Position numbers and translations under genes: made by a program. Shown piece by piece: positions 7,745 through 12,754 of a stretch of 12,754 nt of DNA. Source of the stretch: Pseudomonadota bacterium (GTDB taxonomy: Bacteria; Pseudomonadota; Alphaproteobacteria; Rhizobiales; Hyphomicrobiaceae); contig JAEZAW010000234.1 of NCBI GenBank assembly GCA_023430315.1, positions 1-12,754 of the forward strand. The letters are read 5' to 3'. The notes under the pieces were generated by a model. It saw only the letters and a list, made by a program, of their open reading frames with translations, searched no databases and was not told the DNA's origin. Positions within the stretch are counted from its first letter, which is position 1, and each line of letters begins with the position of its first letter.

Positions 7745-7764
7745 CGGCTCGAATTTTCGGCTCG
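7745..7764. repeat. Tandem 7-bp direct repeat upstream of acpP
   Basis: CGGCTCG occurs twice (7745-7751 and 7758-7764), separated by AATTTT, a 13-bp period. It sits between the end of fabG and the acpP leader, where a regulator of the acpP promoter could bind. No known regulator site is recognised. Confidence 0.35.
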
Positions 7765-7773
7765 TTAACACAC

Positions 7774-7827
7774 AAAAAATCCCTTGGCTAGCGGCCCGGA
7801 TGGCCGTGCAACGCGGCATTGTGCACG
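7774..7827 (-). terminator. Possible weak terminator after fabG
   Basis: Just past the fabG stop on the minus strand come a 6-bp inverted repeat (CGTGCA/TGCACG, 7805-7827), a 5-bp one (CGGCC/GGCCG, 7792-7806) and then a run of six T residues (7779-7774). The two stems overlap and the T-run is 12 nt away from the second, so this is not a canonical intrinsic terminator. It may attenuate readthrough into acpP. Confidence 0.25.
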
Positions 7828-7839
7828 ATCCGACAGACG

Positions 7840-8586
7840 TCAGATCATGACCATCCCGCCGTTGATGTGAAGGGTTTGTCCGGTCATGTAGCGGGCCTCT
7901 TCACTGGCAAGGTAAACGGCGGCGGCGGCGATGTCCTCCGGCTTGCCAAAGCTCTGAGCCGGAATGGCTTCTTTGATCGTCGCCGTCTGTTTCTCGTTCA
8001 GAACCGCCGTCATCGCCGTTTCGATGAAGCCGGGGGCGATGCAATTTGCGGTCACGCCGCGGGAGGCGACCTCGCGGGCCAGCGATTTCGTCATGCCGAT
8101 CATGCCCGCTTTCGAGGCCGCATAGTTACCCTGGCCGGGATTGCCGAGAATGCCGGAAACCGACGAGATATTGATGATCCGGCCGTACCCGGACTTTGAG
8201 CGCATCATGTGGCGGGCGGCAGCCCGCATGAGCATGAAAGTCGAGGTAAGGTTGACGGCAATCACCTCGTCCCACTGCTCGTCCTTCATGACCATCAGGA
8301 GGTTGTCGCGGGTGAGGCCGGCATTGTTGACGAGAATGTCCAGGCGGCCGCCAACGAGCTTCGTGGCCTCGTCGATCAGCTTGCTGACCTGCTCCTTGTT
8401 GGCGAGATCGCAGGGCTGCACGAAGGCGCGATCGCCGAGCTTGGCCTTCAACGCTTCGAGCTTGTCGGCTTGCCGGCCGGAGAGCACCACGGTCGCACCC
8501 TGGGCGTGCAGGGCTTCCGCAATGGCGCCGCCGATGCCGCCCGTTGCGCCCGTCACCAGCGCTGTCTTGCCCGTCAGATTGAACAT
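7840..8586 (-). CDS. fabG: 3-oxoacyl-[acyl-carrier-protein] reductase FabG
   Basis: A 248-residue short-chain dehydrogenase that reduces beta-ketoacyl-ACP with NADPH in the first reductive step of fatty acid elongation. The Rossmann nucleotide site is TGATGGIG (12-19), NNAG is at 87-90, and the catalytic Ser142, Tyr155 and Lys159 lie in NISSVSGILG and NYAASKAG, with Asn112 completing the tetrad. The C-terminal QTLHINGGMVMI is the classic FabG ending. I chose the ATG at 8584-8586 because the family begins about ten residues before TGxxxGIG and because an AGGA lies upstream. The longer open frame overlaps fabD and is spurious. It follows fabD by 11 bp, so the two are one transcript. Confidence 0.96.
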   Translation of the reverse strand: MFNLTGKTALVTGATGGIGGAIAEALHAQGATVVLSGRQADKLEALKAKLGDRAFVQPCDLANKEQVSKLIDEATKLVGGRLDILVNNAGLTRDNLLMVMKDEQWDEVIAVNLTSTFMLMRAAARHMMRSKSGYGRIINISSVSGILGNPGQGNYAASKAGMIGMTKSLAREVASRGVTANCIAPGFIETAMTAVLNEKQTATIKEAIPAQSFGKPEDIAAAAVYLASEEARYMTGQTLHINGGMVMI

Positions 8587-8597
8587 CTCTTTGGTCC

Positions 8598-9545
8598 TCA
8601 GCTCAGAAGTTGTGCGGCGATGGCCTCGATATCGGCAGGGGTGCCGACGGGCGTTGCCTTCAGCGATTTGTCGATGCGGCCGGCGAGGCCGCTCAGCACT
8701 TTGCCCGTGCCGATCTCGTAAAGCTCCGTGACGCCGGCGCCGGCCATGGCAAGCACGCACTCGCGCCAGCGCACGGTGCCCGTGACCTGCTCGACGAGGC
8801 GCACGCGGATTTCGGCGGGATCGCTGATCGGGGCTGCGAGCACGTTCGCGACGACCGGAACGACCGGTGCCTTGACCTCGACCTTAGCGAGCGCTTCTGC
8901 CATCGCATCGGCGGCAGGCTTCAACAAGCTGCAATGGAAGGGCGCGGAAACCGGCAGCGGGATCGCGCGTCGCAGGCCATGCGCCTTGCCGACTTCCGGC
9001 ACCCGGTCGATGGCCGTCTTGTGGCCGGAGAGCACGACCTGCGTCGGCTCGTTGTCATTGGCGATATCGCAGACATCGCCCTGGGCCGCATCGGCGGCGA
9101 TCTTCTTTGCAACGTCGAGGCCGACGCCGAGCAGGGCCGACATGGCGCCGACGCCGACCGGCACAGCCTTCTGCATGGACTGGCCGCGGAGCTTCAGAAG
9201 CCGCGCCGTATCCGCGACGGAGAGCGCGCCCGCTGCCGCCAGTGCCGAGTATTCGCCGAGCGAGTGGCCGGCGACGAACTTCACGCGGTCCTTCAGCGAA
9301 AAGCCCTTCTCCTTTTCCAGCACGCGCATCACGGCAAGCGATGCCGCCATCAGTGCTGGTTGGGCGTTCTCCGTCAGCGTGAGAGTCTCGATTGGGCCCT
9401 CGAACATGAGGGCCGAAAGCTTCTGACCAAGAGCCTCGTCCACTTCGTCGAGCAGCGCGCGGGCGGCCGGGAAATTCTGGGCCAGCTCCTTGGCCATGCC
9501 GACGGCTTGGCTGCCCTGGCCGGGAAAGACGAAGGCTTTCGACAT
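8598..9545 (-). CDS. fabD: Malonyl-CoA:ACP transacylase FabD
   Basis: A 315-residue malonyl-CoA:ACP transacylase that loads malonyl groups onto AcpP, giving the two-carbon donor for FabF. It opens with the invariant FVFPGQGSQAVGM (5-17). The nucleophile is Ser95 in GHSLGEYSALAAAG, with Arg120 in LLKLRGQSM and His204 in SAPFHCSLL completing the active site, and NDNEPTQVVLSG is the next conserved block. The start is unambiguous: an in-frame TAG lies two codons upstream and the family begins here. The TAG is supplied by the CTAG end of a palindromic repeat element whose stem finishes 3 nt before the ATG. No free Shine-Dalgarno is visible; the only purine-rich stretch (GGGA) lies inside that stem. 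First gene of the fab group in this window. Confidence 0.96.
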   Translation of the reverse strand: MSKAFVFPGQGSQAVGMAKELAQNFPAARALLDEVDEALGQKLSALMFEGPIETLTLTENAQPALMAASLAVMRVLEKEKGFSLKDRVKFVAGHSLGEYSALAAAGALSVADTARLLKLRGQSMQKAVPVGVGAMSALLGVGLDVAKKIAADAAQGDVCDIANDNEPTQVVLSGHKTAIDRVPEVGKAHGLRRAIPLPVSAPFHCSLLKPAADAMAEALAKVEVKAPVVPVVANVLAAPISDPAEIRVRLVEQVTGTVRWRECVLAMAGAGVTELYEIGTGKVLSGLAGRIDKSLKATPVGTPADIEAIAAQLLS

Positions 9546-9548
9546 GCG

Positions 9549-9626
9549 CTAGTGTCCCGATTCCGAAGTTCGCCATGCTTCGATGCTGGTGTCCCGAGCG
9601 AACTTCGGAATCAAAAGGGACACTAG
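9549..9626. repeat. Palindromic element A (78 bp), next to the fabD start
   Basis: The left arm is 9549-9573. The right arm is 9598-9612 plus 9617-9626, interrupted by AAAA (9613-9616). The arms form a perfect 10-bp outer stem (CTAGTGTCCC/GGGACACTAG), a 4-nt bulge and a perfect 15-bp inner stem (GATTCCGAAGTTCGC and its complement) around a 24-nt loop (9574-9597). The loop ends with a second copy of GTGTCCCGA (9589-9597; first copy 9552-9560), which can pair with the right outer arm as an alternative. It shares architecture and 18 of 25 arm positions with element B. It resembles REP/BIME-type or small MITE-like repeats; I do not recognise a named family. No transposase is nearby. Confidence 0.85.
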
Positions 9627-9639
9627 AATCATGAGCCTG

Positions 9640-9716
9640 CTAGTGTGATTCAGATCGAGAAATTCGCTCCGTACCATGCCCCCAATATCTGGCGAATTTC
9701 TCGATCATCACACTAG
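9640..9716. repeat. Palindromic element B (77 bp), inverted relative to element A
   Basis: The left arm is 9640-9649 plus 9653-9667, interrupted by TCA (9650-9652). The right arm is uninterrupted at 9692-9716. The stems are CTAGTGTGAT (10 bp) and GATCGAGAAATTCGC (15 bp), both perfectly paired, around a 24-nt loop (9668-9691). The bulge sits between base pairs 10 and 11 as in element A but on the other arm, so B is oriented opposite to A. The two are separated by 13 bp (9627-9639). Confidence 0.85.
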
Positions 9717-9770
9717 TCCACTGCTTGGGGTTGAGGCCGGCTGGCGGGCGCGGCCGCAGCCAATCCGGAA

Positions 9771-9830
9771 CATAAGGTGAAAATGCGCAGATGCCATCAG
9801 CAGGCGGGCTCTGCGCTCCGGCGCCTTATG
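9771..9830. repeat. Symmetric two-segment stem-loop upstream of the HAD gene
   Basis: Two 7-bp inverted repeats are nested in register: CATAAGG (9771-9777) pairs with CCTTATG (9824-9830), and GCGCAGA (9785-9791) pairs with TCTGCGC (9810-9816). They are separated by 7 nt on each side and enclose an 18-nt loop. It could be a structured 5' leader of the HAD transcript (plus strand), part of the fabD leader (minus strand), or a pair of nested operators. No known riboswitch or RNA family is recognised. The remaining DNA of this gap (9717-9770 and 9831-9903) shows no clear promoter. Confidence 0.5.
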
Positions 9831-9903
9831 GGCATGGCAGACGAGCCGGTGTCAAGAGAGCGCCGCGCCGATAGGATGCGCCGCCAAGGGCGAGGGGGAA
9901 GCA

Positions 9904-10572
9904 TTGAGCACCATCAAAGGCATCATCTACGATTTCGACGGTGTGATCGCGGACAGCGAAGCGCTGGCCAATGCCATGCTTGCGGAATTTGTTACCGGCC
10001 TCGGCCTCCCGACCACGCTTCAGGATTCATACGATCGCTATATGGGCAAGCGCGCAGCGGAAGTCGTTGCCGCGATCGAGAGCGGCTTGGGCCGGAAGCT
10101 CGCGCCGACCTTCTCCGACGATTTCAGGGATGCGACGCTCGCGCGTTTCCGAAATGAACTGAAGGAGGTCGCAGGGGCGAGCGCTTTCATCCGCTACCAT
10201 GCGCGACTGGCGCACTGCATTGCCTCATCGAGCTCAAGCGAGCGCCTGCGCGTGAGCCTCGATGCGATAGGGCTTACTGAGGATTTTGCCGATCGCGTCT
10301 TTAGCGCCGATCTCGTGCCGCGCGGCAAGCCGCATCCGGACATCTTCCTCTATGCGGCGGACAGGATCGGCATCGCGCCGCAACACTGCCTCGTCATCGA
10401 GGACAGCCGCTCGGGCGTTCTTGCTGGCGTGGCCGCTGGCATGACCGTGCTGGGCCTATGTGCAGGCGCTCATATCCAGAACGACCATGCCGAGCGCTTG
10501 CGGGAAGCCGGCGCGGCGCACGTGTTCGGCACGTGGGCGCAGATTGCCGAATTCATGCGATCGCGCTCCTAA
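9904..10572 (+). CDS. HAD-superfamily hydrolase (beta-phosphoglucomutase/phosphatase-like)
   Basis: A 222-residue HAD subfamily IA enzyme. Motif I is YDFDGVIADSEA (nucleophile D10, acid D12). Motif II is S108 in IASSSSSERL, motif III is K142 in RGKPHPDIF, and motif IV is E166/D167 in VIEDSRSGVLAG. A helical cap follows motif I (about 18-85). Such enzymes hydrolyse or isomerise small phosphorylated compounds; the GKPHPDIF and EDSRSG pattern is shared by sugar-phosphate phosphatases and beta-phosphoglucomutases, and the substrate is not predictable. It starts with TTG at 9904-9906, supported by an AGGGGG just upstream and by the fact that motif I must lie within ten residues of the start. It is the only plus-strand gene here, divergent from fabD and convergent with the SRPBCC gene. 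Confidence 0.9.
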   Translation: MSTIKGIIYDFDGVIADSEALANAMLAEFVTGLGLPTTLQDSYDRYMGKRAAEVVAAIESGLGRKLAPTFSDDFRDATLARFRNELKEVAGASAFIRYHARLAHCIASSSSSERLRVSLDAIGLTEDFADRVFSADLVPRGKPHPDIFLYAADRIGIAPQHCLVIEDSRSGVLAGVAAGMTVLGLCAGAHIQNDHAERLREAGAAHVFGTWAQIAEFMRSRS

Positions 10573-10593
10573 CGACGAAGAGGAAGAAGAGAA

Positions 10594-10620
10594 GGCCGCG
10601 CCGCGCTGGTCGCCGCGGCC
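10594..10620. terminator. Possible bidirectional terminator hairpin between convergent genes
   Basis: GGCCGCG (10594-10600) and CGCGGCC (10614-10620) form a 7-bp all-GC stem with a 13-nt loop, placed between the ends of the convergent HAD and SRPBCC genes. No T-run follows in either direction, so termination efficiency is uncertain. Confidence 0.4.
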
Positions 10621-10641
10621 CTCAGGCTGCTTGTGTGATCG

Positions 10642-11133
10642 TCACATCCGCTTGCCGGTTTCGAGCAGCGTCTTGAGATCGCTGAGCACCCATGGCCAGC
10701 CACCGCCGCCGCTCTCCACGGGATTGTTGTTGCCAGGGACCATGCCGGCAACCAGCGGTGCGTTCGTGACATCATGGGTGAGCACCACCGTGCACACGCC
10801 GCTCTGGCTCTCGAAGATCTCGTAGGTGAGGCGCGTCGGCGGCTCCGCGATCATCTCGGCCGAGAACTGCGGGTGCCACGTCTGCACGAGCTTCTTCGGC
10901 GGATCGCTCTCGATGACTTCGCCGAGAATGATCTTGTCAGGAAGGCCGAAGGACTTCATCTCCGCGGTGGCCGAATGATGATACTTGCCGCCTTTCTTGA
11001 GCTCATACGAGGCGCGGCCGCCGTATGCATAGCGATCCGTCCATTCGGGATTGGTGATCGCATCCCAGATCGCCTGGGCGCTGGCCTTGATGATGATCTT
11101 GTAGACCTGCGTCGTCGAACCTTTGTCGGTCAT
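10642..11133 (-). CDS. SRPBCC (AHSA1-like) domain protein
   Basis: A 163-residue START/Bet v1-like (SRPBCC) protein of the AHSA1 group. It begins TTQVYKIIIKASAQAIWDAITNPEWTDRYAYGG, the usual first strand and helices, and has the later blocks KIILGEVIESDPPKKLVQTWHPQF and TRLTYEIFE, ending with SDLKTLLETGKRM. These folds form a deep hydrophobic pocket for a small ligand, and no enzymatic residues can be assigned. The start ATG (11131-11133) overlaps the stop of the ArsR gene by 4 bp (ATGA), so the two are translationally coupled. The longer open frame to 11211 lies wholly within arsR and is rejected. ArsR-SRPBCC pairs are common in this group; the regulator probably controls this gene. Confidence 0.9.
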   Translation of the reverse strand: MTDKGSTTQVYKIIIKASAQAIWDAITNPEWTDRYAYGGRASYELKKGGKYHHSATAEMKSFGLPDKIILGEVIESDPPKKLVQTWHPQFSAEMIAEPPTRLTYEIFESQSGVCTVVLTHDVTNAPLVAGMVPGNNNPVESGGGGWPWVLSDLKTLLETGKRM

Positions 11134-11477
11134 GACCCATCCTTTTCCTCGAGTTCGGCCTTCAGCGCGAGGAGCGCGGAGACCTCCCGTTCGCGATACT
11201 TGTCGATCCACCGGTCATGGATCATCCGGATTGGGACCGGATTGAGAAAATGGAGCTTCTCTCGGCCCGACCGGCGCGTGACGACGAGACCTGCATCCTC
11301 GAGAATTTTGAGATGCTTCATGACGCCGAAGCGGGTCATCTCCAGCCCGGATTCGAGATCCTTCAACGTGCGGCCATCGCGCTGAAAGAGCAGGTCCAGG
11401 AGGAAACGACGCGTCGGATCAGCAAGCGCTTTGAATACGAGGTCGTCGTCTGTCACGCCGCCACCATAGGTGACCAT
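11130..11477 (-). CDS. ArsR/SmtB-family winged-helix repressor
   Basis: A 115-residue winged-helix regulator. DDLVFKALADPTRRFLLDLL (about 11-30) is the typical ArsR opening. The recognition helix is near 46-61 (EMTRFGVMKHLKILED), and the beta-wing is VVTRRSGREKLHFLNP (65-80). There is no ELCVC-type metal-binding motif, so it is not an obvious metal sensor; a small-molecule or other signal is more likely. Two starts are possible. The ATG at 11477 has AGGTGA 4 nt upstream. A GTG at 11456 would give MTDDDLVFKAL, closer to the usual family N-terminus, and fits a promoter whose predicted transcription start falls on that GTG. A perfect palindrome overlaps the ATG, suggesting autorepression. Confidence 0.88.
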   Translation of the reverse strand: MVTYGGGVTDDDLVFKALADPTRRFLLDLLFQRDGRTLKDLESGLEMTRFGVMKHLKILEDAGLVVTRRSGREKLHFLNPVPIRMIHDRWIDKYREREVSALLALKAELEEKDGS

Positions 11478-11492
11478 TTAGTCACCTGTCAA
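11463..11492 (-). promoter_or_regulatory. Candidate arsR promoter with operator in the spacer
   Basis: On the minus strand TTGACA (11492-11487) is followed after 18 bp by TATGGT (11468-11463), a plausible sigma-70 type promoter. The palindrome AGGTGAC-N6-GTCACCT (11468-11487) runs from the last base of the -35 box to the first base of the -10 box, an ideal place for a dimeric repressor. ArsR proteins commonly bind such imperfect or perfect 12-2-12-like palindromes at their own promoter. Inferred to be the autoregulatory operator of the ArsR-SRPBCC operon. Confidence 0.55.
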
Positions 11493-11574
11493 TGGGGTGC
11501 GGCTGGCGGAGTCGATCGTGGGCAGTCATGGCGTTGCCGTTGCAGGAACTTTCTTCGAGGCCCCAGCGGCCAGA

Positions 11575-12309
11575 TCAGGCGTTTCTGAGCGCGACCTTCA
11601 CCCATTCGCGGTCGTCTGGTGAGAGGACCACACCCGGTGCCTTGCTCGCGCGCACGACCTCGCTCAGCAGCTTCTTCGCCTCGATCGGCTCTCCCAATTT
11701 CTGCAAGAGCAATGCGTACCGAGTGCGCGCTTCCATGCCGACGAAATAGCTCGAAAGTGCCTCGTACTCGGTGGCAGCTTCCTGCAGGCGCCCGTCTTTC
11801 TCGAGCGCACGAGCGTACGTGAGATGTGCATCCTGGTTTTGATAGTCCGGGTGGGCGGCGCGTAGTCGATCGAGCGTCGACATCGCTGCTTTTCCATCGC
11901 CGGCTCCGAGCTCGGCGCGCGCCAGACGCCGAAGTATTTCCGGGTCTTCGGCATAGATGCCTTGCGCGATCTCATTGTAGAGGTCGATCGCCTCTTGCCA
12001 CATGCCCTTGCGTTCGCACTCCTCTGCAAACTTGCGCTTGGTGTCGACAGTTCCGGAGAGCATCGCGCGCTCGCCGAGCTGGCGATACTCGCGATGAGGG
12101 TCGACGACAGTCCGTATATCCGACACCACTCTGCGCGAGCGGCGGCTATTGGCAAGTTCGGGCAGCAGCTCGAAGAGGACATAGGCAATCGAGCCCGCAA
12201 AGGGCACGAAGAGCAGGATGAACATCCAATACTGCGGGCGCCCAGTCTTGTTCGCGTGGACTACAAAACCGATTGCAATCAAGAGATGAAGCAGGCCAAT
12301 TATCGGCAT
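11575..12309 (-). CDS. Membrane-anchored TPR protein with PLDc_N-like N-terminus
   Basis: A 244-residue protein with two N-terminal membrane segments (about 3-19 and 26-46). The segment around RPQYWMFILLFVPFAGSIAYVLFELLPEL resembles the phospholipase D/cardiolipin synthase N-terminal membrane domain. It is followed by a soluble helical part with about four TPR-like repeats (roughly 87-120, 121-153, 160-190, 194-225; for example MWQEAIDLYNEIAQG and GRLQEAATEYEALSSYF). TPRs bind protein partners, so this is probably a membrane-tethered scaffold; no catalytic domain is present. The start is supported by an AGGGGGGA about 5 nt before the ATG. It lies 25 bp after the dehydrogenase gene, suggesting one transcript, though no functional link is obvious. 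Confidence 0.82.
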   Translation of the reverse strand: MPIIGLLHLLIAIGFVVHANKTGRPQYWMFILLFVPFAGSIAYVLFELLPELANSRRSRRVVSDIRTVVDPHREYRQLGERAMLSGTVDTKRKFAEECERKGMWQEAIDLYNEIAQGIYAEDPEILRRLARAELGAGDGKAAMSTLDRLRAAHPDYQNQDAHLTYARALEKDGRLQEAATEYEALSSYFVGMEARTRYALLLQKLGEPIEAKKLLSEVVRASKAPGVVLSPDDREWVKVALRNA

Positions 12310-12334
12310 CGCGATCCCCCCTTACGCTAGCTCG

Positions 12335-12754
12335 TCAATCCTCTTTATAGCCCTTCTGCGACTTCTTATGGGCCGCGAGTGCGGCGAGCCGCTCGTTCCG
12401 CCAGAGTGACTTCTCCGCGATCTTCTCCGACGCGAGCGCTGGTCCCCACGCGTCGGCGACGCGCCGCCAGCTCGCTTCGTCCCACACGCTCGGCTTCGGC
12501 AGGTCCTTCATGTAGCGGCGGAACCAGTCGCCGTAGCGCTCGCAGTAGTCGGCCGTACCCTTGGGCGCGTTGAGCTCGATAGTCTCGAAAGGACCCATGA
12601 ACGCCCAGCGAAGCCCGAGCCCGTCGGCGATCGTGTGATCGAGATCCTGCGGCGTGACATAGCCTTCATCGACGAGGCGGAAAGCTTCCGTCAGCAATGC
12701 GACCTGCAGGCGGTTCAGGATGAAGCCGTCGATCTCCTTCTTCACCTCGATCGG
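12335..12754 (-). CDS. 3-hydroxyacyl-CoA dehydrogenase / lambda-crystallin-like, C-terminal part (runs off the right edge)
   Basis: The last 139 residues of a 3-hydroxyacyl-CoA dehydrogenase family protein, with the frame open to the right edge. The C-terminal domain signature is clear: GFILNRLQVALLTEAFRLVDEGYVTPQDLD, then DGLGLRWAFMGPFETIELN and DYCERYGDWF. This block is closest in pattern to lambda-crystallin/L-gulonate 3-dehydrogenase (CRYL1)-type members rather than to the beta-oxidation FadB type, so the substrate may be a hydroxy acid rather than an acyl-CoA. The NAD-binding Rossmann domain lies outside the window. The tail is lysine-rich (AAHKKSQKGYKED). Confidence 0.88.
   Translation of the reverse strand, partial: PIEVKKEIDGFILNRLQVALLTEAFRLVDEGYVTPQDLDHTIADGLGLRWAFMGPFETIELNAPKGTADYCERYGDWFRRYMKDLPKPSVWDEASWRRVADAWGPALASEKIAEKSLWRNERLAALAAHKKSQKGYKED

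Noticed and set aside
7840..8760. 306-residue version of FabG with an N-terminal extension
   Set aside because: The extra 58 residues are an out-of-frame shadow of the fabD 3' end; FabG starts with MFNLTGKTALVTG.
9777..10157. 126-residue plus-strand frame overlapping the start of the HAD gene
   Set aside because: Out of frame with the clear HAD motif I, Arg-rich, no domain; it also covers the nested stem-loop.
11564..11580. GGCC-N5-GGCC as a terminator after the TPR gene
   Set aside because: Only a 4-bp stem overlapping the stop region and no T-run; too weak to annotate.

Overview
The window comes from a GC-rich alphaproteobacterium, most likely of the order Hyphomicrobiales (Rhizobiales). 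The evidence is the gene order fabD-fabG-acpP-fabF-mltG, the alphaproteobacterial type of AddB preceded by a MurU-like nucleotidyltransferase, and the high G+C third-codon bias. I cannot place it at genus level. Almost everything is on the minus strand; the only clear plus-strand gene is a HAD hydrolase at 9904-10572.

Reading the minus strand in the direction of transcription (right to left): 12754-11575 holds the C-terminal part of a CRYL1-like 3-hydroxyacyl-CoA dehydrogenase followed closely by a membrane-anchored TPR protein. 11477-10642 is an ArsR-type repressor translationally coupled to an SRPBCC (AHSA1-like) protein, with a palindrome sitting exactly between plausible -35 and -10 boxes. 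The HAD gene converges on this pair and is divergent from fabD. 9545-5882 is the fatty acid synthesis core: FabD (malonyl transfer), FabG (ketoacyl-ACP reduction), AcpP (acyl carrier) and FabF (chain-elongating condensation). MltG, a membrane endolytic transglycosylase, follows at 5633-4302. The yicC and gmk genes that often come next in related genomes are absent here. Instead there is a Tat-exported metallo-beta-lactamase-fold hydrolase (4074-3133) and a stand-alone DUF262-DUF1524 protein of the GmrSD type (3049-1277), a probable defence or restriction nuclease. Then come the MurU-like nucleotidyltransferase (1215-490) and the start of addB (500 to the left edge), whose reading frames overlap by 11 bp.

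The most unusual sequence is the 358-bp gap between fabD and the HAD gene. It contains two related 77-78-bp palindromic elements in opposite orientation, separated by 13 bp. Each has the same layout: a 10-bp outer stem, a 3-4-nt bulge, a 15-bp inner stem and a 24-nt loop. The 25-bp stems differ at seven positions and every difference is compensated on the other arm. One element ends only 3 nt from the fabD start codon, so the only Shine-Dalgarno-like bases lie inside its stem. A third, symmetric 60-nt two-segment stem (9771-9830) lies in the same gap. No rRNA, tRNA, CRISPR array, transposase or phage gene was seen.
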